A stretch of 50,006 nucleotides of DNA from an uncultured Eubacteriales bacterium (GTDB lineage: Bacteria; Bacillota; Clostridia; Oscillospirales; Acutalibacteraceae). The notes beneath the pieces were generated by a model. That model was not told the origin of the DNA, did not search any database, and saw only the letters and a list, made by a program, of their open reading frames with translations. The stretch covers positions 1 through 50,006 of the forward strand of contig OMYD01000006.1 in NCBI GenBank assembly GCA_900315195.1. The letters run 5' to 3'. The position numbers were made by a program, and so were the translations under genes. Below are positions 25,448 to 34,595 of this stretch, in pieces; position 1 is the stretch's first letter; every line of letters starts with the position of its first letter.

Positions 25448-26910
25448 TGATTTCCCTCCCTGACCTCGTCAAGAATAATGCTCGCGACTACCGCAATGCT
25501 CTTTGCCTCGACAAAGTCTGAGCTGACAGCGTAGTTTTCGCTGAACAGCTGCTTTATTATTTCTTCGATTTCCCTGTAGCTGTCCTCATATTTTTCAGGC
25601 TTCGGCAGAACAAAATAAGCGTCCTGCAAAATCTCCCTTATTCTGGAGCGGAAGCCGTGAGGAATCGGCTTGCCGTCAATAGGTCGGTGAGCAGGCTCCA
25701 AGCCGAGCGGCCGTCTGCCGTACTTTTTAAGGCGGCGCGTGATGTCCTCGGCGGCGGTCCTTGAGTAAACAAGAGCCTCAAGAAGCGAGTTGCTCGCCAG
25801 TCGGTTGGCGCCGTGAACGCCTGTATGGGCGCATTCGCCCGCGGCGTAAAGGCCGTCAATTGATGTGCGCGAGTTGAGGTCGACGTCGATTCCGCCCATC
25901 AGGTAGTGCTGGCAGGGGAATACGGGGATCCTGTCCTTGGTGATGTCAACGCCCTCCTCAAGGCAGCGCTCCGAAATCATCGGGAAGCGCTCACGCAGGA
26001 AGTCGGCGGGCTTGTGGGTGATGTCGAGGTAAAAGTCCTCGCTGCCCGTCTTTATCGATTCGCGGATAATCGCGTTTGAAACAACGTCTCTCGGCGCAAG
26101 CTCGCCGCGCTTGTCATAGTCAAAGGCAAAGCGCTCGCCGTTGCAGTTCAAAAGCACTGCGCCCTCGCCGCGAACAGCCTCGCTTATCAGAAAACGCTCT
26201 CTGTCCTTGTCGGCGGCGAATGCGGTGGGATGGAACTGAACGCGCGACAGGTTGCGGATTGTCGCTCCGAGCATGTGGGCAAAGGCAATACCGTCGCCCG
26301 TCGCAATAGCCGAGTTGGTTGTGTATTTGTAAACTCTGCCGATGCCGCCCGTGGCGAATATGCAGTAGTTGCAGCCGTAGTAGCGCGGTTTTCCGTCGCG
26401 AAGCACGCTAAGATAAAAGCCGTTGAGCGTTTTGTGAATCGAGTAAAGCAAAGCGTTGTCAATAATATCAACATTCGGCAGGCTGCTTACAACAGAGATA
26501 AGCCCGTCGACAATCGCCTTGCCCGTTGAGTCTTTGTGGTGGACAATTCGGTTGCGGCTGTGGCCTGCTTCAAGGGTTTTCTTCATTGTGCCGTCGGGAT
26601 TAAGGTCGAAGTCCACGCCGAGCTGCTGAATGTGAAGCACATCGGACGGACCTTCTTTTACGAGCTTTTCAACCGCCGCAAGGGTGTTTTTGTATTTGCC
26701 CGCGATCAGCGTGTCGCTTATATGGAGCTTGTACGCGTCATGAACGGTGTCAAGTACGCAGGCTACTCCGCCCTGAGCCAGCGAGCTGTTTGACAGCGGA
26801 AGCTCGCGCTTGGAAATCAGCAGCACGCTGACGTCACTCGGAAAGCTGAGCGCGCCGTAAAGTCCCGCGGCGCCTGTGCCGACAATAACAACGTCATATC
26901 GTTTGTCCAT
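25444..26910 (-). CDS. nadB: L-aspartate oxidase
   Basis: FAD enzyme that turns L-aspartate into iminoaspartate, the first step of de novo NAD synthesis. The N-terminal dinucleotide loop GTGAAGLYGAL, SLAQGGVA, the ATGGIGR segment, QFHPTAF, the active-site REAVRGEG-like segment (SEAVRGEGAVL), PRDVVS and HYLMGGIDVD identify NadB against fumarate reductase relatives. At 488 residues it has a somewhat short C-terminal domain. The quinolinate synthase gene nadA, usually in the same operon, is not in the window. The ribosome binding site (GAGGG) is modest. Confidence 0.95.
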   Translation of the reverse strand: MDKRYDVVIVGTGAAGLYGALSFPSDVSVLLISKRELPLSNSSLAQGGVACVLDTVHDAYKLHISDTLIAGKYKNTLAAVEKLVKEGPSDVLHIQQLGVDFDLNPDGTMKKTLEAGHSRNRIVHHKDSTGKAIVDGLISVVSSLPNVDIIDNALLYSIHKTLNGFYLSVLRDGKPRYYGCNYCIFATGGIGRVYKYTTNSAIATGDGIAFAHMLGATIRNLSRVQFHPTAFAADKDRERFLISEAVRGEGAVLLNCNGERFAFDYDKRGELAPRDVVSNAIIRESIKTGSEDFYLDITHKPADFLRERFPMISERCLEEGVDITKDRIPVFPCQHYLMGGIDVDLNSRTSIDGLYAAGECAHTGVHGANRLASNSLLEALVYSRTAAEDITRRLKKYGRRPLGLEPAHRPIDGKPIPHGFRSRIREILQDAYFVLPKPEKYEDSYREIEEIIKQLFSENYAVSSDFVEAKSIAVVASIILDEVREGNQ

Positions 26911-26929
26911 GTTAAACCCTCGAATTCTA

Positions 26930-26958
26930 TTTACAAATTAAAATAATTAGGATATACT
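26930..26958 (+). promoter_or_regulatory. Promoter of hflX
   Basis: TTTACA (26930-26935), a 17-nt spacer and TATACT (26953-26958). It leaves a leader of about 90 nt before hflX and lies inside the nadB leader. Confidence 0.65.
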
Positions 26959-26996
26959 AATCTATATATTTTAGAAAAATAGCAATTAATAAATGT

Positions 26997-27025
26997 ATTA
27001 TACACCAACAATTTAAATTAGTAAA
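26997..27025 (-). promoter_or_regulatory. Promoter of the nadB operon
   Basis: On the minus strand, TTTACT (27020-27025), a 17-nt spacer and a perfect TATAAT (26997-27002). Transcription would begin near 26990 and cross the hflX promoter region. Confidence 0.65.
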
Positions 27026-27053
27026 GTAAATTTAAAGAAAAAAGGTTAATCAA

Positions 27054-28310
27054 ATGGAAATGATAAACAACGAAGAAAAAATAACCCGAGCGCTGCTTGT
27101 GTGCGTCGATACGGGTGATTATGAACCCGAGGCGTCGCTCGACGAGCTTCATGAGCTTGTAAGGAGCGCGGGCGCCGAGCCTGCTTTTTCGCTGACGCAG
27201 AAGCTCAGCCGCGTTGAAAGCGCAACGTACGTTGGCAGCGGAAAGCTGCAGGAGATTGCCGACCTCTGCCGCGAACAGGAGCTCGATTTGATTGTTGTGG
27301 ACAGCGAGCTGTCTCCCACTCAGATAAAGAATATTGAAAACGCCACCGACGTGCGCGTAATCGACCGCACAACGCTTATTCTCGATATATTTGCCCTGCG
27401 CGCGCGCTCTAAGGAAGGCAAGCTTCAGGTAGAGCTTGCTCAGCTTAAATATATGCTGCCGCGCCTTACGGGCAAGGGCATTGAGATGTCGCGTCTGGGT
27501 GGCGGTATAGGCACTCGCGGCCCCGGTGAAACAAAAATCGAAACCGACCGCAGGCATATCCGCCGCAGAATGGAAACGCTCAAGGAGGAGCTGGATGAGG
27601 TTGAAAAGCACCGGGCCATGCTCAGGCGCCGCCGCGAAAAGGACGGCATTATCACCTGCGCTATCGTAGGCTACACAAACGCCGGCAAGTCAACTCTTAT
27701 GAACACCCTGACCGACGCGGGCGTTCTTGCTCAGGATAAGCTGTTCGCGACCCTTGACCCGACCTCACGCGCGCTCAGGCTCCCGAGCGGAGTCAGCGTA
27801 ATGCTGATTGACACTGTAGGGCTTGTAAGGCGGCTGCCGCACCATCTTGTCGAGGCATTCCGCTCCACTCTTGAGGAAGCGGCTCAGTCGGATATTATAA
27901 TCAACCTCTGCGACGCGTCGTCGGAGGAATCAAGGGTGCATTTGCAGGTTACGCGCGATTTGCTCGATTCGCTCGGCTGCGGCGACACTCCCGTGCTCAC
28001 GGTGCTCAATAAATGCGACCTGCTCGACGACAGCCTGCTTGCTCAGGACTTCAATTCCTATATTAAGATAAGCGCGAAAACCGGCGATGGTATCAACGCG
28101 CTTCTAAAGGCGATTGACGACAACCTGCCCGTAAGAATGAAGCGAGTAACTCTGCTTGTCCCGTTTGCAAGCGCTGGTATCGTGAGCGAGATCCGCGACA
28201 GCGGCACACTGCTCAGCGAGGAATACACCGCCGACGGTGTTGCGGTTGAAGCGATTGTTGATGAAATACTCTACGCACGCGTGCGTGATTTTGAAAGAAA
28301 ACCCGATTAA
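27054..28310 (+). CDS. hflX: Ribosome-associated GTPase HflX
   Basis: GTPase that splits or rescues stalled 70S ribosomes under stress. The 418-residue protein has the HflX N-terminal domain with YVGSGKLQEI, the glycine-rich linker GGGIGTRGPGE preceded by QLKYMLPRL, and a coiled coil. The G domain starts near residue 205: G1 GYTNAGKS, G2/G3 around DPTSR and DTVGLVRRLPHHL, G4 NKCD, G5 SAKTG. AAAAAGG precedes the ATG. It lies 9 nt before the PAP2 gene, in one transcript. Confidence 0.97.
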   Translation: MEMINNEEKITRALLVCVDTGDYEPEASLDELHELVRSAGAEPAFSLTQKLSRVESATYVGSGKLQEIADLCREQELDLIVVDSELSPTQIKNIENATDVRVIDRTTLILDIFALRARSKEGKLQVELAQLKYMLPRLTGKGIEMSRLGGGIGTRGPGETKIETDRRHIRRRMETLKEELDEVEKHRAMLRRRREKDGIITCAIVGYTNAGKSTLMNTLTDAGVLAQDKLFATLDPTSRALRLPSGVSVMLIDTVGLVRRLPHHLVEAFRSTLEEAAQSDIIINLCDASSEESRVHLQVTRDLLDSLGCGDTPVLTVLNKCDLLDDSLLAQDFNSYIKISAKTGDGINALLKAIDDNLPVRMKRVTLLVPFASAGIVSEIRDSGTLLSEEYTADGVAVEAIVDEILYARVRDFERKPD

Positions 28311-28319
28311 GGAGATAAT

Positions 28320-28886
28320 ATGGACACGGTTACAAACTTTGACTTTTCAATTTTAAATTTCATACAGGAGCACTTTCGCTGTGACTTCCTTGACGGCGTG
28401 TTCGGATTCTTCGGCGCCGTGGGCAACATGGGGCTTATTTGGATTGTCCTGTCAATTGTTATGCTGTTTTTCAAAAAGACCAGAACGGCGGGGATACTCG
28501 CGCTGCTGTCAATGGGGCTGGGCTATTTGCTGGGCGATATCGTAATAAAGCCGATTGTTCAGCGGCCGCGCCCGTTCACTTTTGACATCGACCTTAACAT
28601 GTTTCGAAACGCCGATTTAATCAGCAAAAAGCCCGGCAATTTCAGCTTTCCGTCAGGCCACAGCGCGGCGGCATGGGCGTTTGCAACGACGCTGCTGGTA
28701 AAAAGAAGAACCCTTGGTCTTATAGCCGTTGTGCCTGCTGTGCTGATGATGTTCTCGCGCCTTTACCTGTATGTGCATTTTCCGTCCGACGTGCTCTGCG
28801 GCGCGCTTCTGGGCGTTGCTTCGGCGTTTGTTGTAATGCTGATTTTTAAAAAGACAAGGCTTGAAACAAAGCTTTCACGCAGGTGA
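28320..28886 (+). CDS. PAP2-family membrane phosphatase
   Basis: A 188-residue integral membrane phosphatase with the three PAP2 signature motifs: K-x6-R-P (KPIVQRPRP), P-S-G-H (PSGHSAAAWA) and S-R-x5-H-x3-D (SRLYLYVHFPSD). Five to six hydrophobic helices are seen. Such proteins often act on undecaprenyl pyrophosphate (BacA-independent lipid carrier recycling) or on phosphatidylglycerol phosphate; which applies here is not shown. AAGGAGA precedes the ATG. It is the second gene after hflX and ends at a terminator. Confidence 0.92.
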   Translation: MDTVTNFDFSILNFIQEHFRCDFLDGVFGFFGAVGNMGLIWIVLSIVMLFFKKTRTAGILALLSMGLGYLLGDIVIKPIVQRPRPFTFDIDLNMFRNADLISKKPGNFSFPSGHSAAAWAFATTLLVKRRTLGLIAVVPAVLMMFSRLYLYVHFPSDVLCGALLGVASAFVVMLIFKKTRLETKLSRR

Positions 28887-28895
28887 TTATTCTTT

Positions 28896-28922
28896 GCCCC
28901 TCATTTGAGGGGCTTTTCTTTT
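28896..28922 (+). terminator. Rho-independent terminator of hflX-PAP2
   Basis: A perfect 7-bp stem (GCCCCTC/GAGGGGC) with a 4-nt loop, then TTTTCTTTT. Confidence 0.9.
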
Positions 28923-28933
28923 GAAAAAATAAA

Positions 28934-28950
28934 AGTCAGAAAAAGTCAAA
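28934..28950 (+). promoter_or_regulatory. CtsR box 1 (upstream)
   Basis: Heptad direct repeat AGTCAGA-AAA-AGTCAAA, which fits the known CtsR operator (A/G)GTCAAA-N3-(A/G)GTCAAA with one change. It lies about 90 bp upstream of the ctsR -35 box. Confidence 0.75.
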
Positions 28951-29021
28951 AATTTCTCAAAAGTTAGTATTCGGGAGAATTCAAGAGTAAACCAAAGAAA
29001 ACAAGAGGAAAGTATCAAATA

Positions 29022-29054
29022 TCTGACTTTATTTGACTTTGACTTTCTCTGACC
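29022..29054 (-). promoter_or_regulatory. CtsR boxes 2 and 3, overlapping the promoter
   Basis: On the minus strand there are two operators end to end: TCTGACT-TTA-TTTGACT (29022-29038) and TTTGACT-TTC-TCTGACC (29038-29054), written here as they appear on the plus strand. Box 3 covers the -35 element and spacer, so bound CtsR would block RNA polymerase. Confidence 0.88.
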
Positions 29055-29067
29055 TTGCCGATATAAT
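29039..29067 (+). promoter_or_regulatory. Promoter of the ctsR operon
   Basis: TTGACT (29039-29044), a 17-nt spacer and a perfect TATAAT (29062-29067). It overlaps CtsR box 3. Confidence 0.85.
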
Positions 29068-29107
29068 ATAATCAAAGCCCGAAAGGGTTAGGAAAGAAGG
29101 AATGATT

Positions 29108-29560
29108 ATGAGAATGAGCGATTTGGTGGCTCAGTATATTTTAGAGATGCTTGAAGAGCAGGACGGCAGCGCTGAAATCAAGCGCAACGAGCTTGCGGGA
29201 AATCTGGGCTGCGTGCCAAGCCAGATAAACTACGTAATAACCTCGCGCTTTACTCCCGAGCAGGGCTATATAGTAGAGAGCAGGCGCGGCGGCGGCGGAT
29301 ACATAAAAATCAGCCGCGTTAAAATGGACAACGGCACCGCGCTTATGCACATTGTCAATTCCGTAGGCGAAAGGCTTGACAAGGCTACGGCTGAGGTAAT
29401 GCTTCGCAACATGCTCCAGCGCAGAATGATGGAAATGCAAACCGCCAAGGTAATTGCCTCCGCGCTGTCAGACAGAACTCTGAGAAATGTTGAGCAGGAA
29501 AAGCGCGATACAGTTCGCGCGGATTTATTTAAGAATATGCTATTGACACTCGACAGCTAG
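29108..29560 (+). CDS. ctsR: Transcriptional repressor CtsR
   Basis: Dimeric winged-helix repressor of class III heat-shock genes. It releases DNA on heating and is inactivated or degraded through McsB and ClpC. The 150-residue protein has the family HTH and wing (SQINYVITSRFTPEQGYIVESRRGGGGYIKI), with the glycine-rich wing that acts as the thermosensor. The ATG at 29108 lies 7 nt after AAGAAGG; the ATG at 29102 is too close to it. It is the first gene of the operon and is under its own boxes. Confidence 0.97.
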   Translation: MRMSDLVAQYILEMLEEQDGSAEIKRNELAGNLGCVPSQINYVITSRFTPEQGYIVESRRGGGGYIKISRVKMDNGTALMHIVNSVGERLDKATAEVMLRNMLQRRMMEMQTAKVIASALSDRTLRNVEQEKRDTVRADLFKNMLLTLDS

Positions 29561-29587
29561 GTATATGAAAGATATGAGGTGAAAGCT

Positions 29588-30097
29588 ATGAAATGTCAGA
29601 AATGCGGCGCCAATAACGCCAACACACATGTAAAAACTATTATTAACGGCGAATACAAAGAATACGACCTGTGCAGCGAATGTGCTCACAAAATGGGCTA
29701 TACCAACGTGTTCTCCGACATGGAAAACGATTTTTCAAATCTGCTGGGAAGTTTTTTCACAAATGTGCTCCCCGCAAGAACTCAGGCTACGCGATGTGAA
29801 TTCTGCGGCAGCACCTACGCCGAAATCGCAAAGACAGGTCAGGTAGGCTGCGCAAACTGCTATCAGCTTTTTGCCGACCAGCTTTATCCGTCGATAAGAA
29901 GGATTCACGGCAATACCACCCACTGCGGAAAAAACAGCGGAAAGGGCGAAAACAAGGAGAAAAAGCCCAATGAAAAAACCCGCGATGAGCTTGTTGCGGA
30001 TTTAAAGAAACAGCTCGACGCGGCAATCAGGGAACAAAACTTTGAGCACGCCGCCGAGCTCCGCGACAAAATCAAGGAAATGGAGGGAGAAGCATGA
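29588..30097 (+). CDS. mcsA: McsA, zinc-binding activator of the arginine kinase McsB
   Basis: A 169-residue adaptor that activates McsB and takes part in CtsR control and metal stress. Four C-x2-C pairs (CQKC, CSEC, CEFC, CANC) make two zinc sites in the first 105 residues. A C-terminal UVR motif (about 130-165: DLKKQLDAAIREQNFEHAAE) matches that of ClpC and UvrB. The ATG at 29588 follows GAGGTG. It overlaps mcsB by 4 nt (ATGA). Confidence 0.96.
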   Translation: MKCQKCGANNANTHVKTIINGEYKEYDLCSECAHKMGYTNVFSDMENDFSNLLGSFFTNVLPARTQATRCEFCGSTYAEIAKTGQVGCANCYQLFADQLYPSIRRIHGNTTHCGKNSGKGENKEKKPNEKTRDELVADLKKQLDAAIREQNFEHAAELRDKIKEMEGEA

Positions 30098-31083
30098 GCA
30101 GCGTAGTAATTTCAACCAGAGTGCGTCTGGCGAGAAACCTAAAGGGTTATCCTTTCCCCTGCAAGCTAAGTCAGCAGGGCAGGGAAGAGGTGATTGAAAA
30201 GGTGCGCGACGCGGTTAAAAACGGCAACAGCGTGCTTGCCGATGACTTCTCCTATATCAAGATGAGCGCTCTTGACCCTATTCAGGGCGTGTCGCTAGTT
30301 GAAAGGCGGCTTGTAAGCCCTGAGTTTATAAGCGACAATGATGGCAGGGCGCTGCTTTTAAGCAGTGACGAAAGCCTTTCGATCATGCTCAACGAGGAGG
30401 ATCATATCCGACTGCAGGTTATCACCAAGGGCTTGTCGCTTGAGCAGGCGTACGACACCGCCGACAAACTTGACACCCTGCTTGACGAGCGGCTTGAATT
30501 CGCGTTTGATAAGCGTCTGGGGTATCTTACCCAGTGTCCCACAAATCTGGGAACCGGCATGAGAGCCTCGGTAATGCTTCACCTGCCCGCGCTTGAAAAA
30601 AGCAGGGCGATAAGCAGGATAGCGGGCAACCTCTCAAAGCTCGGGCTGACGATAAGAGGTGCTCACGGCGAGGGCACCGAGCCCAAGGGAGCGCTTTACC
30701 AGCTCAGCAACCAGGTAACTCTCGGGATCTCGGAAAAGGCGGCGATTGAAAATCTAAAGAACATCACCGCTCAGCTTGTGGCTCAGGAGGAGCAGGCGCG
30801 CGAACGCCTTTGCAAAAGCGACGAGGTAAAGGATACTATCGCGAGGAGCCTGGGAATCCTTAAATACGCCCTTGTTATCTCACACGACGAGGCTCTTAAT
30901 CTTTTGTCAAACGTAAGGCTCGGAGTTGTGTCGGGGCAGATAACCGAAATCGGCGTCGACGTTATCGACAAACTGATGACAGACGTCGAGCCCGCCACTC
31001 TTTCGGTCAACGCTAAAAAAAGCCTTTCACCGCACGAAAGGGATATCGAAAGGGCAAAACTGATTCAACAGACAATCAATTGA
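30094..31083 (+). CDS. mcsB: Protein arginine kinase McsB
   Basis: Phosphorylates arginines of client proteins, marking them for ClpC-ClpP. The 329-residue protein belongs to the phosphagen kinase fold: STRVRLARNL at the N terminus (nucleotide-binding arginines), the catalytic region ending in the NLGTGMRASVMLHLP segment, and the IRGAHGEGTEPKGALYQLSNQVTLG segment with the catalytic glutamate. The start overlaps the mcsA stop. It is the third gene of the CtsR operon. Confidence 0.97.
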   Translation: MSSVVISTRVRLARNLKGYPFPCKLSQQGREEVIEKVRDAVKNGNSVLADDFSYIKMSALDPIQGVSLVERRLVSPEFISDNDGRALLLSSDESLSIMLNEEDHIRLQVITKGLSLEQAYDTADKLDTLLDERLEFAFDKRLGYLTQCPTNLGTGMRASVMLHLPALEKSRAISRIAGNLSKLGLTIRGAHGEGTEPKGALYQLSNQVTLGISEKAAIENLKNITAQLVAQEEQARERLCKSDEVKDTIARSLGILKYALVISHDEALNLLSNVRLGVVSGQITEIGVDVIDKLMTDVEPATLSVNAKKSLSPHERDIERAKLIQQTIN

Positions 31084-31114
31084 TTATACACCACTAAACT
31101 AAGGGGGTAATTCT

Positions 31115-33559
31115 ATGTTTAAATTTCAGGGTTTTACGGAAAAAGCAAACAAGGCGCTCAACCTTGCCGTCGAGTCGGCTCAACAGTTCGGCCACAGCTA
31201 TGTGGGAACCGAGCATGTGCTTTTGGGACTTCTGAAGGAGGGCACGGGAGTTGCCTGCACCGCTCTCAGCGCCTGCGGCGTTACGGCGGAAATGATTGAG
31301 GGAAAAATACGTTCAAGCGCTTACGGCGGCGCTCCCACAAGCCTTAATGCCAACGATTTTACCCCGCGTACAAAGCGTGTACTGCGCTCGGCTCTGGCTG
31401 TTTCCGCAAGGGTGGGCAGCAGCTATGTCGGCACCGAGCACCTGCTTATCGCTCTTGTGTCCGACAGCGACAGCTACGCCGTAAGCTTCCTAAACGACGC
31501 GGGCGTAAGTATCAGCTCACTTGTTGAGCAGGTGCAGAACGCTCTGGGCGGAAAAAGCAATCCAAACGGCGGCTTCGGCGAGCAGGGCGCAACAGATCAC
31601 GCCAATTCAGGCGATGGCGGCTCGGCTCTTGAAAAGTTCGGCAGAGACCTTACAAAAGCGGCTAAAAACGGCGAAATAGACCCTGTGATCGGCAGGGAAA
31701 AGGAAATCGAGCGCGTTATTCAGATTCTTTCGCGCCGCACAAAAAACAACCCCGTGCTCATCGGTGAGCCGGGCGTCGGCAAAACAGCCGTTGCCGAGGG
31801 CTTGGCGCTTGAAATCAGCAAGGGCAGCGTACCCGAAATCCTGCGCGACAAGCGCGTTGTCAGCCTTGACCTTACGGGAATGGTCGCGGGCGCTAAGTAC
31901 CGCGGCGACTTTGAGGAGCGAATCAAGGCGGCTATTGACGAGGTTAAGCAGTCGGGCGACGTTATCCTCTTTATCGACGAGCTGCACACCATCATTGGAG
32001 CGGGCGCGGCTGAGGGCAGCGCTGACGCGGCTAATATTTTAAAGCCCTCGCTCGCGCGCGGTGATTTTCAGGTTATCGGCGCAACAACTCTCAACGAATA
32101 CAGAAAATATATCGAAAAGGACGCGGCTCTTGAGCGCCGCTTCCAGCCCGTAAAAATCGGCGAGCCCACTCAGGAGCAGGCGGTTGAAATCCTCAAAGGC
32201 CTGCGAGACAGCTACGAGGCTCACCACAAGGTAAAAATCACCGACGAGGCGATTGAGGCCGCGGTTAAGCTGTCCTCGCGCTATATCGCCGATCGCTACC
32301 TCCCTGACAAGGCTATTGACCTTATTGACGAGGGCGCGTCAAAGGTCAGACTTGCCTCGATGACCTCTCCAGATAACATAAAGGAGCTTGAGGACAAGGT
32401 TAAAGCTCTCGAAAACGAGAAGGCGAGCGCGGTTAACGAGCAGGATTTTGAGCGCGCGGCAAAAATCCGCGACGAGCAGAAAGCTGTTCAGGAAAAGCTT
32501 GACTCCGCCAAAAAGAGCTGGCAGGAAAAGCGAAATGAAAACTGCGGCGAGGTTGACGCTCAGGTAATCGCGAAAATCGTGTCCGACTGGACGGGAATCC
32601 CCGTTGTTCAGCTCACCAAGGAGGAGAGCGAAAGGCTGCTCAACATGGAGCAGGTGCTCCACGAGCGCGTCGTCGGTCAGGATGAAGCCGTTACCTCAAT
32701 TGCCAAGGCAATCCGCCGCGGCAGGGTAGGGCTTAAAGACCCGAAGCGCCCCGTAGGCTCGTTTATCTTCCTCGGCCCCACGGGCGTAGGCAAAACCGAG
32801 CTGTGCAAGGCGCTTGCCCAGGCGATGTTCGGCGACGAAAACGCCATGCTCCGCCTCGATATGTCCGAGTACATGGAGAAGCACACGGTGTCCAAGCTCA
32901 TCGGCTCACCGCCCGGCTACGTCGGCTTTGACGAGGGCGGCCAGCTTACCGAAAAGGTGCGCAGAAAGCCCTATTCGGTAGTGCTGTTCGACGAAATCGA
33001 AAAGGCTCACCCCGATGTATTCAACATGCTGCTTCAAATCCTTGAGGACGGCAGACTTACCGACAGTCAGGGCAGAACCGTCGACTTTAAAAACACCATC
33101 ATCATAATGACCTCAAACGTCGGCGCGCGGCTTATCACCGACAAGCAGAAGTCGCTGGGATTCGCTCAGGAAACCAATGATGCCAAGCAGGAGGATATCA
33201 AAACCCTGGTGCTCGGCGAGCTGAAAAAGGTGTTCCGTCCCGAGTTTTTAAACCGTGTTGACGACATCATCGTGTTCAACAAGCTCACGCAGGACGAAAT
33301 CAAGCAAATCGCGGGCAAAATGCTCGACACCCTCGCGGGCAGACTCCGGGCGATGAATATTTCAATCACCTTTACCGACGCGGCTGTTACCGCAATTGCC
33401 GACAAGGGCTTTGACGACAGCTACGGCGCAAGACCGCTGAGAAGGGCAATCCAGAGCGAGATTGAGGACCCCCTCAGCGAGCAGATGCTTGACGGAAAAA
33501 TTACCGAAAACAGCAGCGTAACCTGCGATTATCAGGACGGCAAGTTTGTGTTTAACTGA
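31115..33559 (+). CDS. clpC: AAA+ unfoldase ClpC
   Basis: An 814-residue hexameric unfoldase that feeds tagged or arginine-phosphorylated proteins into ClpP. It has two N-terminal Clp repeats (about 1-145). The first AAA+ domain follows, with Walker A near residue 217 ([13 protein letters not shown]) and Walker B LFIDELH. The middle domain has a UVR motif ([15 protein letters not shown]) that contacts McsA or other adaptors. The second AAA+ domain has [13 protein letters not shown] and [11 protein letters not shown], and a ClpP-contact loop is expected in its C-terminal half. GGGGG lies 9 nt before the ATG. It is the last gene of the CtsR operon. Confidence 0.98.
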   Translation: MFKFQGFTEKANKALNLAVESAQQFGHSYVGTEHVLLGLLKEGTGVACTALSACGVTAEMIEGKIRSSAYGGAPTSLNANDFTPRTKRVLRSALAVSARVGSSYVGTEHLLIALVSDSDSYAVSFLNDAGVSISSLVEQVQNALGGKSNPNGGFGEQGATDHANSGDGGSALEKFGRDLTKAAKNGEIDPVIGREKEIERVIQILSRRTKNNPVLIGEPGVGKTAVAEGLALEISKGSVPEILRDKRVVSLDLTGMVAGAKYRGDFEERIKAAIDEVKQSGDVILFIDELHTIIGAGAAEGSADAANILKPSLARGDFQVIGATTLNEYRKYIEKDAALERRFQPVKIGEPTQEQAVEILKGLRDSYEAHHKVKITDEAIEAAVKLSSRYIADRYLPDKAIDLIDEGASKVRLASMTSPDNIKELEDKVKALENEKASAVNEQDFERAAKIRDEQKAVQEKLDSAKKSWQEKRNENCGEVDAQVIAKIVSDWTGIPVVQLTKEESERLLNMEQVLHERVVGQDEAVTSIAKAIRRGRVGLKDPKRPVGSFIFLGPTGVGKTELCKALAQAMFGDENAMLRLDMSEYMEKHTVSKLIGSPPGYVGFDEGGQLTEKVRRKPYSVVLFDEIEKAHPDVFNMLLQILEDGRLTDSQGRTVDFKNTIIIMTSNVGARLITDKQKSLGFAQETNDAKQEDIKTLVLGELKKVFRPEFLNRVDDIIVFNKLTQDEIKQIAGKMLDTLAGRLRAMNISITFTDAAVTAIADKGFDDSYGARPLRRAIQSEIEDPLSEQMLDGKITENSSVTCDYQDGKFVFN

Positions 33560-33638
33560 TGACAGAAATATTGCCGATTCAGGAAAGATTCCGCTGATGT
33601 CGGTGTAAATCCTAAAAGACTTTATTTTCCAATAAAAA

Positions 33639-33691
33639 CCGACCTCCGAAAATCAGATTCTTTGTCTGAAATTCGGGGGTCGGATTGTTTT
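33639..33691. terminator. Two-way terminator between clpC and the DHFR gene
   Basis: A long stem (33639-33657 with 33665-33683, about 16 of 19 positions paired) has a 7-nt loop. It is followed by a T run on the plus strand (33686-33692) and by TTTTTATT on the minus strand, so it serves both converging transcripts. Confidence 0.88.
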
Positions 33692-33701
33692 TGACAGTAT
33701 T

Positions 33702-34583
33702 TTAATTATCTGTTAGCTTATATTTTTTTGTAAGTATTTCAGGTCCGATTGAGTCCCTTACATCTTTAATAAATTCCTGCAGCTCCTCTTTTTTTACGCG
33801 GATAATTGCGGGAGAAGCGCCCGTAAGCGCCGCAATATCCTCCTCAGACGCGATTAATCGCTTGGCTTTCAAATACTCCTCAAACGAAGCTCCGTTATTA
33901 TTCTCAAAAAAGCTGTCGACGTCAGCCGCGCTGAAGCCTTGTTTTAAAGGATAAAAATAAGCGTTGAGCAGAGCTTCAAGCTTGGAAATGATTTCGGGAT
34001 TATATATCATTTCGCCCGCGGCTATATCAATAAACTTTTTGGTTTTGAAATATTCCGACATATTCGTGCACGCGGCGGTAAATTCCGTTTCCGCAGCGTC
34101 TGAATTGGCGTACTCCGTGAACGAATACTCAAGTCCTTCGTAATCTTTAATCTCCGATTCGCCCGTGAGTTTCCACGAATCAACCTCGTCGAGATTGGGC
34201 ATAAAGGTGTCTGCACCGCCGTCAAAGCGCATTTTTGTTATATATGCTTTTGAGCAGTAGGGAAGAAGCTGGCGGTAAATTAACCCGCCGCCGATCACCA
34301 TAATGTCGTCGGAAGAAAAAGATTTCAGCAGATTAAGCGCCTGTTCAATGCTGCGGCACACAACCGCGCCCGCGAAAGCGGCTTCGCTTCTTGTCAGTAC
34401 TATATTCAGTCTTCCGGGTAAGGGGCGGCTGTTTTTGAATGAGCGGAGCGTTTTAGAGCCCATTACAAGCACATGGCGCTGAGTTGTTTCTCTGAAAAAG
34501 CGCATATCATCGGGGATTGAGGTAAGCAAATCGCCTTCCTTGCCGATTCCCCAGTTTTTGTCAACAGCGACAATAAGTTTCAT
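33702..34583 (-). CDS. Dihydrofolate reductase with a 130-residue C-terminal extension
   Basis: Residues 1-160 are a dihydrofolate reductase: MKLIVAVDKNWGIGKEGDLL at the start, the catalytic acid in IPDDMRFF, VLVMGSKTLRSF and the NADPH loop VIGGGLIYRQLLP. The enzyme reduces dihydrofolate to tetrahydrofolate and regenerates the cofactor used by ThyA, whose gene ends 12 nt upstream. The rest, about 162-293, is a mostly helical, charged segment of no recognised family (for example KKFIDIAAGEMIYNPEIISK and SFEEYLKAKRLIASEED). No start codon, promoter or stop separates the two parts, so this is a true fusion or extension. Normal DHFR is about 160 residues. AGGGGCTG precedes the ATG. Confidence 0.88.
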   Translation of the reverse strand: MKLIVAVDKNWGIGKEGDLLTSIPDDMRFFRETTQRHVLVMGSKTLRSFKNSRPLPGRLNIVLTRSEAAFAGAVVCRSIEQALNLLKSFSSDDIMVIGGGLIYRQLLPYCSKAYITKMRFDGGADTFMPNLDEVDSWKLTGESEIKDYEGLEYSFTEYANSDAAETEFTAACTNMSEYFKTKKFIDIAAGEMIYNPEIISKLEALLNAYFYPLKQGFSAADVDSFFENNNGASFEEYLKAKRLIASEEDIAALTGASPAIIRVKKEELQEFIKDVRDSIGPEILTKKYKLTDN

Positions 34584-34595
34584 TTTTTCAGCCCC

